A DNA stretch of 64,000 nt from Sciurus carolinensis (Eukaryota; Chordata; Mammalia; Rodentia; Sciuridae). Shown one piece after another: positions 24,936 through 36,122 of the stretch. The translations under genes and the position numbers were made by a program. Positions within the stretch are counted from its first letter, which is position 1, and each line of letters begins with the position of its first letter. The notes below the pieces were generated by a model. It did not search any database, was not told where the DNA came from, and saw nothing but the letters and a program-made list of their open reading frames with translations. The stretch covers positions 139,084,596-139,148,595 of the forward strand of contig NC_062222.1 in assembly GCF_902686445.1 (NCBI RefSeq), in the 5' to 3' direction.

Positions 24936-25412
24936 GAAAGAAAAAAGACGAAGGGGAAACAGAATAAATGGTTACCAGCAGTTAATACCTGAGTTGTGAC
25001 AGATTCACAGTCCTTCAACAAACAGGAGGTAGGGAAAGGAGCCAACCTGACCAACCAAGATAAACTGGAAGTGCATTTACCCCAAGAGGGACAAAGGGAA
25101 ATGGGGACAGGGAAAGGTGCATTTCTTTAAATAACCCAACAGGAGAAAGTAAAACCTAGGCAGAGTTCAGGAAGACTATGCACCCATGGTACTCAACCAA
25201 TGAGGCACCAGGGAAGGAACCTTGGACACTGGGGAATGAAATGCTGACTGTGTAACTGGTCTGGGTGTGCCTGATCACCCAGACACCGGCTCTTGCAACA
25301 CTGCCATTAACAGCCTCAACTCTGTGCCTTTTGTCTCAGGCCATTCTTTGGATTTGGACAGGTGAGCATGTTCCTCACAATGTGATACAGTACCAATAGA
25401 AATTACATTTCT

Positions 25413-25511
25413 TTTTTTTTTTTTTTTTTTTTTTTGCGGTGCTGGGGATTGAACCTAGGGCCTTGTGCTTGCAAGGCAAGCACTCTACCAACTGAGCTAT
25501 ATCCCCAGCCC
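25413..25511 (-). mobile_element. ID SINE inserted in LINE-1, with TSD
   Basis: Poly-T then reversed ID. The 16-bp TSD TAGAAATTACATTTCT stands at 25397-25412 and 25512-25527; it splits L1 sequence that resumes at 25528. Confidence 0.96.
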
Positions 25512-25527
25512 TAGAAATTACATTTCT

Positions 25528-25880
25528 ATATACTAGCAATAAGCAGTTGGATACTGAAACTTTTAAGACGTACAATTAAGATAGTAAGAAAAATACTAAA
25601 TACTTGGTAAAAAGAATACTATCTATAAGGTCCACACATTGGCCACTATAAAGCAATACTAAAAACAGACTTAAAAGATCATGATATAACAAACAGTGTG
25701 AACTGGAAGGCTTAATATAGTTAAGATGTCAATTCTCCTTAAAATTAACCTAGATATTCAACACAATGCAAATCAAATTCTATCAGGCTTTTCTGTAGAA
25801 ACTGACAAGCTGATTCTAAATTTTATGTGGAAATGCAAAGCATTTGGAAAAACTAAGACACTTCTGTAGATCAAAACAGA
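25528..25880 (+). mobile_element. LINE-1 fragment, continuation
   Basis: ATACTAGCAATAAGCAGTTG and ATTCTAAATTTTATGTGGAA are typical old L1 ORF2 wording; frames broken. Confidence 0.7.
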
Positions 25881-26020
25881 AGTGGGCATCTAAAAAAAAA
25901 AAAAAAGAAGTGGGCATCTATTACAGGAAAAGAATTTGGAGGGCATCTACTACAAAATTTCACGACTTACTCTTTCAGGAATGAGGGCAGTATAAGCACA
26001 AAATGGACTCAAGTAACAGA

Positions 26021-26240
26021 TCTGTAGCCAGGGACACATACCTATAATTCCAGTGAATTATGAGACTGAGACAAAAGGATCACCAAGTTCAAGGTCAGCC
26101 TCAGCAACTTGGTGAGGCCCTAGACAATTTAGTGAGACCCTGTCCCAAAATTTAAAAAAATATAAAAGGGCTGCGGATGTGGCTCAATGGCTGAGCACCC
26201 CTGAGTTCCATCCCTGGTACAAAAAAAAAAAAAAAGGGAA
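26021..26240 (+). mobile_element. B1/ID composite SINE
   Basis: CATACCTATAATTCCAGTGA, CAAGGTCAGCCTCAGCAACT, ID end ATGTGGCTCAATGGCTGAGC and an A-tail. Confidence 0.88.
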
Positions 26241-26302
26241 AGAAGGAAGGAAGGAATCGATTGATCCATAGATATGGGATCAACTGATTTGGGGGGAGCA
26301 TG

Positions 26303-26420
26303 GGGAGATGGTACTGGGAATTGAGTCCAGGGATCCTTACCACTGAGCTACATCCCCAATTCTTTTTATATCTTATTTTGAGACAGTCTTGCTAAGTTGC
26401 TTGAGCTGGCCTGGAACTTA
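26303..26420 (-). mobile_element. B1/ID composite SINE, truncated
   Basis: Reversed ID end (GGTACTGGGAATTGAGTCCA) plus part of the reversed B1 body; the B1 head is missing. Confidence 0.8.
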
Positions 26421-26712
26421 ACAAAGGTAACTGAACAAGAAAAATTTGTCTTTTTCAACAAATAGTCCTAGAACACCTGAATATGATATGTCAAAGGATG
26501 CCCACAACGCTCACTTTACAACAGATACAAAGCTTTGTTCAAAATGAATCATATACAAAAGAGTACAAGCTAAACCTTGAAGACATGTAAAACAAAAACA
26601 AAGGGAAAAAAATCTTTAATAACTCTGGATAGCCAGAATTTCCTACAAAGAACAAAAAAGCACAAGTTGTTAAAAAATTGATCAACTGTACTGATCAAAA
26701 CTTAAAACTTTT

Positions 26713-26897
26713 GGTCAAGCACAGTGATACATTCCTCTAACCCCAGAGATAGTGGAGTCTAAAGCAGGAAGATCACAAGTTCAAGGGCAGGTTGGGCAAC
26801 TTAGCAAGATTCTGTTTCAAAAATAAAAAAAGGGCGGGTACATAGTTCAGTGCTAGAACAGCCCTGAGTTAAATCCCCAGTGCCAAAAAAGAAAAAT
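26713..26897 (+). mobile_element. B1/ID composite SINE
   Basis: CAAGCACAGTGATACATTCC head, AAAAAAAGGGCGGGTACATA junction, degenerate boxes. Confidence 0.82.
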
Positions 26898-27019
26898 CTG
26901 TGTTCATAAAAGCCAACATAAATACAAGTGAAAAATAAAGAATTAAGGGAATATCTAAGAATGAACATATTATGACTATATAAAAATGTTTTACATATAT
27001 TCTGCATATATAAAGAAAT

Positions 27020-28136
27020 CCTCTCCATCACGTTGGCTTAGGACTAGACTTCCTTAACAAGACCCCCAAAGAACAAGAAATCAAAGCAAGTATCAATAAA
27101 TGGGATGGATTCAAACTAAAAAAATTTTTCTCAGCAAAGGAAACAATAAATAATGTGAAAAAAGAGCCTACAGAGTGGGAGAAAATCTTTTCCACACACA
27201 CTTCAGACAGAGCACTCATCTCCAAAATTTATAAAGAACTTAAAAAACTTTACACCAAAAATACAAAGAACCCAATCAATAAATGGGCTAAGGAACTAGG
27301 CAGACATTTCACAGAAGAAGATACACAGCTGATCAACAAATACATGAAAAAAGTGCTCATCATCTCTAGTAATTAGAGAAATGCAAATTAAAAACCACTC
27401 TAAGATTTCATCTAACTCCAATTAGAACAGCTATTATCAAGAATACAAGCAATAATAAGTGTTGGCGTGGATGTGGGGGAAAAGGCACACTCATACATTG
27501 CTGGTAGAGCTGCAAATTGGTACAGTCACTCTGGAAAGCAGCATGGAGATTCCACAAAAAACTTGGAATGGACCTACCATTTGACCCAGCCATCCCACAC
27601 CTCAGTTTATACTCAAAGAATTTAAAATCAGCACACTAGAGGATGCAGTCACATCAATGTTCATAGCTGCTCAATTCATAATAGCTAGATTGTGGAACCG
27701 ATCGAGATGCCCTTCAATTGATGAATGGTATATATACACGATGGAATATTACTCAGCCATAAAGAATAATAAAAGTATGGCACTTGCTGGTAAATGGATA
27801 GAGTTGAAGAACATCATGCTAAGTGAAATAGGCCAAGCCCAAAACACCAAAGGCTGAATGTTTTCTCTGGTAAGTGGATGAAGATACATAACGAGGGGGG
27901 TGGTGGAGGGGAAGAGAAGAATGGATGGTGTAGAGGAAAATGGGGTGGGAGAGGGTGGGGGAAGGAAAGATAGTAGAATGAGACAAGTCAGTATTACCCT
28001 ACGTATATATATGATTACATGAATGGTGTGAATCTACATTGTATACACACAGAAATGAAAAGTTGTACCCCATTTGTATACAATGAATCAAAATGCAGTT
28101 CTGTAAAAATAAAAATTTTAATTAAAAAAAAAGAAA
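27020..28136 (+). mobile_element. LINE-1, 5'-truncated, relatively young 3' end
   Basis: Encodes the C-terminal part of L1 ORF2 in pieces: a 73-codon frame (27155-27376, with EPTEWEKIFSTHTSDRALIS) and a 66-codon frame (27657-27857, with YTMEYYSAIKNNKSMALAGK). A G-rich 3' UTR (GAGGGGGGTGGTGGAGGGG) and an A-rich tail follow. Best-preserved L1 in the window, yet still frameshifted and truncated. Confidence 0.92.
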
Positions 28137-28324
28137 TGAAATCCCATAAACCAATCAGAACAAAACAACTTGAGAGAACAGTGTGTCCATGGGCCCTGAT
28201 ACCCTTTGGCAGGTCCACTAGTCAAAACCACTGCCATATGAGTATCAAGATGCCCTCTACTTTTTCACTGTGCTCATGTCTACATTACAGCAAACACAAT
28301 GGTGGCAAATCCCAGCACTCTGAC

Positions 28325-28411
28325 CTGTGTTGAGGGCTGATGGAGCGAAGCACTAGTGACACCGTGCTCCTCAGGGTTTCAGTGGAAAAGCCAGCTTCAC
28401 CAACAATGTCC
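28325..28411 (-). CDS. FAM193A: Candidate FAM193A exon (87 nt)
   Basis: Short putative exon on the minus strand: GACTGCCTCAG acceptor, 87 nt, then CACAG|GTCAGAG donor. Only the frame starting one base in is open; the other two hit stops within the exon. That frame reads DIVGEAGFSTETLRS and then TVSLVLRSISPQH, a plausible helical segment. It takes one base from, and gives two bases to, its neighbours. This is precisely what is needed between the 34295-34404 candidate and the secure exon at 18907-19074, with an Arg codon split at each junction. Support is phase and splice context, not remembered homology. Confidence 0.55.
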
Positions 28412-28786
28412 CTGAGGCAGTCAAGTCAACATTTGTATTAGCTCTCGACCACGAGTACATGTCTTCTGAGTGTTCTGAGGGATGAAACAGGAGAGCACGC
28501 ACAGTACTCTGCAGCCTTCCCAAGGAGGGCTGCTCTAGAAAGGCATGACGTGATGCACTTTGAGCACAACACTCCACTCCACCCATGAAAGGCCAATTTT
28601 ACTTGAAAGAATGATTGACAGACCAAACTATGGTGATCTAGACTTGGATACTTGCCAAATATTTCCCAAAAATGGACAAAATGAACCTGTCACTTTAAGG
28701 AAAACAACTGATGCTATGTGTAGCTAATCATAAAATCTGAGTTTTTCTCACAATCATAATTTTTCTGAGCAAAGATCAGAATTTGG

Positions 28787-28938
28787 GGTTGAGCATGGTG
28801 GCAGATGCCTGAAATCTCAATGGCTCAGGAGGCTAAAGACAGGAGGACGGTGAGTTCAAAGCCAGCCTCAGTAAATTAGTGAGGTCTGTCACTCAGTGAG
28901 ACTCTGTCTCTAAATAAAATATAAAAAAGGGCTGGGGG
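28787..28938 (+). mobile_element. B1/ID composite SINE, left part
   Basis: GTTGAGCATGGTGGCAGATG head through AAAAAAGGGCTGGGGG. The ID right part appears to resume near 29372. Confidence 0.8.
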
Positions 28939-28971
28939 ACTGGAGAGAAAAGCCATTATCATGATCAGTGT

Positions 28972-29340
28972 GGTACAATTTTTTTTTTTTTTTCACGCAA
29001 AAGACTTTATTTATGGAGACAGATAAGGTCTGCTCAGGGTAGAAAAAGAAAAGAAAGACAAGATGGCGTAAGGCTTCTCCCAGATACTGGAATTTCGCGA
29101 GCTGGGAGGAACCCATTGCGGAGGAGAATTCTTGCAGACTGACTGATGGACCAATAACATGTTAGGACGTAACGTGGGAGGCAGGAAGATGACGGCAGCG
29201 TAAATCGGAAATTCCTATAACATAAGAGGCAGGCAGAACGCAGACTGACAGGTGACGGGGAGGCTGGAAATTCCTGAAATGGAAGAGGCGGGTGGAACGC
29301 AGATTGACAGGTGGTGGGGAAGCTGGAGGTACAATTTTTT
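28972..29340 (-). mobile_element. Retroposed fragment resembling an LTR end (U3-R) with A-tail and TSD
   Basis: Flanked by the 13-bp duplication GGTACAATTTTTT (28972-28984 and 29328-29340). The plus strand begins with poly-T, so the source RNA reads on the minus strand. There it shows two imperfect units containing GGAATTTCC and CTGTCA(G/A)TCTGCGTTC, an ATTGG (inverted CCAAT) box, a CpG-rich segment, and AATAAAGTCTTTTGCGTG just before the A-tail. Enhancer-like repeats followed by a late poly(A) signal is how the 3' end of a retroviral RNA looks; no viral coding sequence is present. The ERV family is not identified, and a cellular transcript end is the alternative. Confidence 0.6.
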
Positions 29341-29371
29341 AAAATAAACTATCATGCCACTGGAAAGGGGG

Positions 29372-29443
29372 ACAGAGTGGGCCTGGGGGTGTGGCTCAAT
29401 GGTTAAGTGCCTCTGGGTTCAATCCCTGGTATAAAAAGGGGGA
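29372..29443 (+). mobile_element. ID-like SINE right part
   Basis: GTGTGGCTCAATGGTTAAGT and GGTTCAATCCCTGG; probably the remainder of the SINE beginning at 28787. Confidence 0.75.
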
Positions 29444-29520
29444 GGGGAAAGATCAGAATTTAGGAAAGCTTGCACCTGCCTCTATGGGTGGTAACTAACC
29501 GTCAAGAAATTATCACTTCC

Positions 29521-29665
29521 CCAAGATGGTGTACACCTATAATCCCAGCTACTCAGAAAGTCAAGGCAGGAAGAAGTTAAGTTTGAGGCCAGCCTGAGAA
29601 ACCTAGCAACTTTGTCTCAAAATAAAATAAAAAAGGCTAGAGTGCTCCTGGGTTCAATCCCTACA
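29521..29665 (+). mobile_element. B1/ID composite SINE with internal deletion
   Basis: B1-like part (CACCTATAATCCCAGCTACT) joined to an ID part lacking its A box (GGCTAGAGTGCTCCTGGG). Confidence 0.82.
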
Positions 29666-31750
29666 AAGGAAGCAAGGCAGGCAGACAGGTTGTTTGGCAG
29701 CCTAAACCAGAATACTCACAATTATCTGAAAGTTATTAAATTTTTTTCATTTATTTCAATCAAGGCAACCTATCACAAGAGACTAAACACAAAAGCACAT
29801 AGAAGAACCCAGTTTTCTTCTATAATCCAAACAGTAAAGAAATTTGTAAAAATATCTGCTGTCACTCTACTCACTAAATTATTTTTGGTTTGGAAAATAA
29901 TTTGTATTTTAAAATGTGCTATTAATCTTAATATGCCATCAATTGATTACATAAATCCCCTATATTATAGCAACTCCTTCCCTCCTTTTAAGACAACACA
30001 ATAGTCTACAGTGTGCTCCAAGAGGATAGCTCATAATGGCGAAATATGGAAATGAAATACAGTGTGTTCCCAAAGGAAAACAGTGCGCAGCAATGGAAAT
30101 GAAGGAATGACAGCATGTATGAATCTGGAGCTTAACTGCACACTGCATGAATACATTTTTACAAAATTCAAAACACCAGGAAAACCAAACTATAATGTTT
30201 AGACACTTAAGTGATATGAGCAACAAAGGCAAGAGGGTGAGTGACAGCATACCCTCAGCACAATGGGGCTGTGAGGACCAGGGAATGGCTAGGAGGGCTA
30301 CTTGGGGAACATGGGATAAAGGCAACACACCTGATCTTTGACTAGTGGTGGCACTAACCACCACGAATACATTAGCAATCACAGCAGAGATCAATTTCAC
30401 CATTAAGAAGTAGACACTCAGTGAAACCAAATTGTCTACCTCTCTGCTGACTGCACTCCAACACCTAAAACACACTTCTCAGAAATGGGAAAGGAAAGGC
30501 CACAAGAAGGAAGGAGGGCAAGTGCTTTAGAAGCTACAGGTCAACACCCCAAATCGCTTCCAGGAGAAAGACACCCCCATAGAAGGCTCCAAGGCAACAA
30601 AGAAAGGATGCGCCGAGATGCAATGTCTTTAAGCTGTGGACACCCAGTACAACTGCAAACATGCAGAGCCAAAGTGGAAATATTTATAAGGAAACAAAGA
30701 GAAAGAAACACACAGAGTAGGAGATTTAGACTGATTTCAAATTGGTAAAATAAGCACACAAGAAATGATGATCACAGAAACAAGGATTTAAGTACCCAAT
30801 TCACAACAGATTAATAGCTGCCCACAGAACCCTCCACCCAAGTCCAGAGAAAAGGTCATACTCAGGATCATGCAGAACATTTACAAAAACTTAACTTTGT
30901 ATCAGAATTAGGAACTGTAAATAGCTGGCAAAGAATCACTATAATATAGAGCATGATATCCAACGGTGATAGCAATGAATTTTATAGCTAGAAAGGAGCA
31001 AAAAGCTCAGGTGTGCTCTTGCATAGTAAGGCAACTAGAGACAAAAATAATAATTTGTACATTTCAAAAGCTAGAAGAAAGGATTTTCAAAGTTTTCACC
31101 ATAAAAAAAATGATAAATGTTTGAGGAGACAGGTATGTTTAAACTAACTTAAACACATTACACAATATACATGTTATTCAAACACCCCACTAGTGTGTGT
31201 AATTTTAATGTTTATGTATTAGTGAAAAATAAATTTAATTTTAAAAAGTCAATATGATTAAAGATAATTCAAGAATTAGATGTTTAGACACTTAATAAAC
31301 TCTAAAGTAGTTCATGGGTGAAAACTAGGTAATACTTTAAAGTGAGTCAATGAAACTACCATTTCAGAATCGATAGCAATAGTTAAGAGGTTTAGCACAT
31401 ATCAGAACAAAATAATGAAAACTGACAGGTAAGTATCCAAGGTAGGAAGGCAGGAGAGTAACTGTGAAGAAGATAAATCTAGATTAGTGGCAGCCACCAA
31501 CGGCATGGTACAGTGATGGCCCAGTGGTTTCTTATGGCTGCCTGCCAATCAGACAGGAGGAAAGCAGGCAGGCTGAGCCTGGATCAAGTTCTCACAGGCT
31601 TCCAGGTGAGGTCAGAACAGTAATGCTGTGGCTACGTGATTAAAATTTTAAAAGGAGAAGACACCAAAGAGAACAGTGCCAGTTAACTCCCCACTTGTGT
31701 CTGTCATTTCCCCACAGGGGAGGAATGCAACTCCCCTAAGCAGCTGACAC

Positions 31751-31806
31751 CCAGGCCCAGGCCCAGGCCCAGGCCCAGGCTCAGGTTCAGGCTCAGGCTC
31801 TGGCTC
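31751..31806. repeat. (CAGGCC)n-type hexamer repeat
   Basis: Perfect CAGGCC units degrading rightwards into CAGGCT and CAGGTT units. Confidence 0.95.
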
Positions 31807-32233
31807 TATCAAGCCCTGTTAGGCAATGTTCAGAAGAGACCTAGAAAACAGCATCCAGCTCCGGTGTGCACCTGCCTGGCTGTGGCAATGGAAATCATTC
31901 CTCAGGAGCAATGAGAAACTGGGGGACCTATCCTTGAGTCACTAAGAGCTGCCTGTAACTCAAAAACACTGTGGTGTTTGCTATTACCACCTTCCAAGAA
32001 AACATTCTGTGACACAATCACCTGTTAGAAGCAGAGCCCTCTGGAAGTAAAGAAGATGAAGAGGCAGATGCTGGACGAAATTTACTGTGCACTACTCTCT
32101 TTCATGCCTCTAAAATTTTTCTATGATGTCTACCATTGCATTAATTAACCAACCACACACAACACGTGTATATAAAGTAACAGTAATTAATGAAACAAAG
32201 TGAAAAAAATAGTTATTTTAAATATAACAAGTT

Positions 32234-32397
32234 GTGCCAGGCACAGTGGTACACACACTCCTGTGATCAGAGGCTGAGGCTGAGGCTGTGGCCAGTCTGG
32301 GTCATTTAACAAGACCCTGTCTTAAAAAATAAAAAAGGATAGGGATGTAACTCCATGGTACAGCAACCTGGATCCAATCCCCAGTACTTAAAAATAA
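32234..32397 (+). mobile_element. B1/ID composite SINE, old
   Basis: CCAGGCACAGTGGTACACAC head, AAGACCCTGTCTTAAAAAAT, weak ID part (GATGTAACTCCATGGTACAG). Confidence 0.8.
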
Positions 32398-33639
32398 TTT
32401 TAAAATATAAAAGAAAAAATTGCTTCTTTGAAAGAAAGAAAAAAACAAACCTGACAGACTTTTAAAAAAATGATTAAAATAAAACCACAAATAACCGCAG
32501 ATAAAGCAGGAATTGAAAAGAGACCCCTACATGGGTCTAATAACTATGACATCTAATAAGTTTGTACTAATAACTATAACATCTCCTAAGACTGTAACTT
32601 AACAAAACTAATTTTATTCACTGAAGAAGCGCAACCAAAAGTTATACCTAGAGACATGTGTGGTTACATCAGAGTACTAAGGCAGCAGAAAACAGCTTTG
32701 CACTTGCACCACAAAGAAGAAGAGTAGGTGTCTGGGCATGAGAATGTATGGAAGATAGGCTGCTCTTGGGTAGCTACAGATGAGGACTCTAGGGAGATAC
32801 AACGTGACACTGGAAGGCAGGTTAAAAAAAAAAAAATCTAATCTAATATGACCACCAGCGATCACACAATGTTTATCTAGAAGAGAACAATTCAGTTCCA
32901 CTTTCCCTAGGGGGTCAGAAAACTGCAGAACAGTGCTCCCAGAGCTCCCACCCCAATGAGACAGAACCACAGTTCATAAAATCTAACTTGGAGCCAACCA
33001 AGAACAAAAGCTACCAGATGAACTTTACAACAAGGGGCAATAAGTCTTTCCAAGGAGAAAGGGACACCCTCACTCTTTCACCTCTGACAAAATGAGGAAA
33101 ACAGAAGGAGGCCATAAAAGCAGGAGAAAAACAGCTCAATAAGTGTGGCCAGCAAAGGAGTCTAACCCCTGGAAGCCCCAAAGCATTCCTAGGAAGCCTG
33201 CAAGAAGCCACCCACCTTGCTGACCAACCCTTCTTCTGTAGGAAGCAAAAGCCTTCAGGGCTGAGGAGGGCAGGCACCCTATGCCCAGGATTAGCATAGA
33301 GAAAAGCAAAGGACAGACCCTTGCAGAAACAAGCAGAGTCTGGTTGATGGGGCAGGGCTTGCCAGGAAAGTTGCCCCTGAGGCCCCAAACACAGGGCTGC
33401 CCCAACACAGGCTGAACAGTGCCACGTAGGAAGTAGAGAATGACCGCTCCCTCAAGTCCACAGAGATACAAGAGTGTAGCACACACCACTGCAGACAATC
33501 AGCCTCACAGGTGCACAACCAGTAGCTCCCTCAGCCTGGGGCTCTCTACGCACTGCCTGCACTAGTCCTAACAGAATGAGAGAAGCAGAAAGCAAAAATG
33601 CTTAAGGAAGAAATGGTAACACCAATTCCGTACAAACTC

Positions 33640-34140
33640 TCCCAGAAGGGAGAAGAAATGGGGACACATCTTAACTTCTTTCCTGAACATTACAAAATAA
33701 GACTATAGGCAGACATCTCTCAATGGCACAGAGGCAAAGTCCTTGATGAAAGTCCAGTAAACCAATGCAGCAATATGCCGAGAGGATGCCCACAGAAAGG
33801 TCTATGTGCAAAGGTCCTTCAAAGTTTTTTACTAAACAGCCCAAATCTGGAAGGCCCCTCCAGTTAATTAGGGAAGGGTAAACTAGTTTATCTACACAAT
33901 GCTTTCAGCAATAAAAAGAAAACTACTGACACATCCAACAACATGGATGGTGCTCAAGAGTGTTGTGCCAAGTGACAGAGTTTATAGAACACTCTAGAAA
34001 AAGTAGAACTATGGGGGCAAAATCAGGTCTGTGATTACTGGGAGGGGCCAGATACTGACTACCAAGGGGAACAAGGGAACTTTATAAGGTGATGCAAATG
34101 TTCTGCAAATGTTCTGCATCTTAACTGTGGTAATGAGAAA
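33640..34140 (+). mobile_element. Old LINE-1 3' region
   Basis: L1-like 3' wording (CAATAAAAAGAAAACTACTG, TGGATGGTGCTCAAGAGTGT); includes an 11-bp unit GCAAATGTTCT twice near 34097. Confidence 0.55.
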
Positions 34141-34294
34141 TTTTTGTGTTATTTTTAAAGAAAAAGGGTAATTTACTGTGTGTAAATTATCATCATTATT
34201 TTAAAATGTCAGTGATCTTAAACCAGCATCAACAAAGAGGTTCACCTACAAAAGCAACAGGTAGTCCATGGGCACATGCAGGCCAGCACTGCAC

Positions 34295-34404
34295 CTCTGC
34301 GGAGGCTGTGGTTGCTGTTTTGGGTGAGGGGAGAAAGCCTTGCTGTACAGATGATCGTTACCAGGACAACTGCCAGCCAGGGCACAAGAGGCTCCACTGC
34401 ACAA
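34295..34404 (-). CDS. FAM193A: Candidate FAM193A exon (110 nt)
   Basis: Proposed, not certain. On the minus strand an acceptor-like CATCATCAG precedes TTG TGC AGT..., open for 36 codons plus AG, then AG|GTGCAG, a weak donor. Translation includes SCPGNDHLYSKAF and a Gln/Pro-rich end (KQQPQPPQ). The exon enters in phase 0, as the cysteine exon requires, and leaves two bases that complete an Arg codon with the next candidate exon. If splicing used the next GT (after position 34246) the exon would be 159 nt and end on an in-frame TAG, so that isoform would truncate the protein. I do not recall this segment of the family well enough to confirm it by homology. Confidence 0.5.
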
Positions 34405-34682
34405 CTGATGATGTGAAACAGTATCATTTCTAAGGGCATAGACAGGCTAAATACCAGAGCAGGGCTGAAACAGGAAGGAGAGATGACAAAGTTCAAGACA
34501 CACAAAACCAAAAACAAGCCAGTAGAAGGACTTAGAACACTTAGACACTGGAAGTGAATACGAAACAAACTGACATAAGTAAACTGAACAGTCTTCCAAT
34601 TAAAAAATGAGGGAAAAACCAAATACTTTTAAGTGGACACATAAAATTATCACATGAAAAATGACAACAGAATGTGTCATTT

Positions 34683-34862
34683 TTTGTGTGTGGTGGTGCA
34701 TTCCTATAACCCCAGTGACTTGGGAGGATGAAGCAGGAGGATCCTTAACAACTTAGCAAGACCCTGTCTCAAAAGAGCACAGGGTGGAAGGTGGCTGGGA
34801 ATGTGGCTCAGTTGTAAAGCACTGGGGTTCAATTCCCAGCACCAAAACAAACAAACAAACAA
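34683..34862 (+). mobile_element. B1/ID composite SINE with (AAAC)n tail
   Basis: GTGTGGTGGTGCATTCCTAT head; ID part ATGTGGCTCAGTTGTAAAGC; tail ACAAACAAACAAAC. Confidence 0.88.
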
Positions 34863-34989
34863 ATTTTTAAAACAATAAAAGCACAACATCTGAGAGGAAG
34901 AAAACTTCAGACTGACTATTAAACTCTCTCTTTCCAGAGGTGCATTACTGAGGGTTGAACCTGTGTTCTCATTTTAATCTGTAATGAGG

Positions 34990-35180
34990 GTCACACAGTA
35001 CATTCACTCCTTTTTTCATCATTTGCTTACTCATTACTTCAAATATTCTGAGTACCTAGTATGCATCAGGCTAGGCGCTGCTCTTGACAAAAAAAAAAAA
35101 AGAGCTGCCTTCATGTAGCTTATATTCCAGTACAGATGATGACAAACAAATGATTAAGGGAAATATACATGTTAGAAACA
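34990..35180 (+). repeat. L2/MIR-like ancient repeat
   Basis: CTGAGTACCTAGTATGCATC, CTTCATGTAGCTTATATTCC match the ancient wording of mammalian L2-type repeats; an A run interrupts it. Confidence 0.6.
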
Positions 35181-36122
35181 GGTCTAACGAACAGAAATAA
35201 TGCAGGAAATGGGCTTGTAAGAGGGGGCTGAGTGAGAATCTACCTTTAGTTTAGTAAACAATGAAGCCCAAGGTTTAGCAACTAAAGCCTACTTTGAGGG
35301 TACTGCCCTCAAAGAGTCCCTGTCTGAACAGCTGGGTGACAGAAGCAAAGAAGCAGGTGAAGCTCAGGGTATGAACCGCCACTGGCACAGTAGCCAAATA
35401 CTCCTTTGATTATCACTAGGACTAACTGGAAAGTAGTCCCAGGTTAGGAAACGCAAGGTAGTGATTGTTGCCTTTTAGTGGCCACATATGGCAAGGGATC
35501 AGAAGAAAAAAAAAAGCTCAGAAAACAATTAGTTGCTTGAAAGCAGAAACTGGGAAGAGATGTGGGGTCTCAAATGGTTGCAAAAGCCAACTCCTAGAAC
35601 CTAAAGAGTAGATCTCAAAGCTTTTTTAGAACAAGGGCCCACTAAGACTTCCATCTAGGTCCAAGATGAGAAGAAGGGCCCCATCCTACTTCGAAGGCCT
35701 CAAGATAGCCTCCCATAAGCTGAGGCATGGGGGAAATAAAGGGGGAAGGCCAGGCTTGAGAATTGCATCCTAGGAAGAATTTCAGGTGAGTTACCATCCC
35801 ATGGTATTGTCTAGAACTAAACACACAAAAGGCCCACCAGCTATTCAGGGAACTGCACCACCAAAGAAATCCTGAGCCTAGACTAAAGAAGTCAAAAACA
35901 GCCAGGGGACCACCAGCTTGCTGACTGTCCTGATAAGGAGGGCAGATGCCCACCACCTACTGCACCTGTGGCCAGTGAAGGATGGGAGGGTGGAATAAAG
36001 GCCAGAAGATGGTACAGAAGGGAGCACTCTCAAAGCAGGTGGCAGGCCCTTTCCTCTTGCTGCCAGTTAACCCACATCCCATAGAGAGGGCAATGAGCCT
36101 GCTTGCGCTGGCAGCCACTCAC

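Larger units (their letters stand above)
19075..36122 (-). other. FAM193A: FAM193A intronic interval containing two candidate exons
   Basis: The secure flanking exons have incompatible phases (phase 0 exit against an entry needing two bases), so at least one exon must lie here. The candidates at 34295-34404 and 28325-28411 solve this. Between 19100 and 22280 and between 29700 and 31740 I see no recognisable repeat; these look like ordinary unique intron. From 32400 to 33640 the minus strand has several overlapping open frames with no codon signal or family resemblance. Confidence 0.75.

Noticed and set aside
27155..27857. Protein-coding gene suggested by in-frame pieces
   Set aside because: These are LINE-1 ORF2 remnants, truncated and frameshifted.
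29960..30475. Longest open frame in the window (171 codons, minus strand)
   Set aside because: Hydrophobic, low-complexity translation without family resemblance, no splice context in FAM193A frame; fits chance in AT-rich intron.
33011..33518. Three overlapping minus-strand open frames
   Set aside because: Several frames are open at once, which reflects few stops in this composition and not coding constraint; no recognisable motif.
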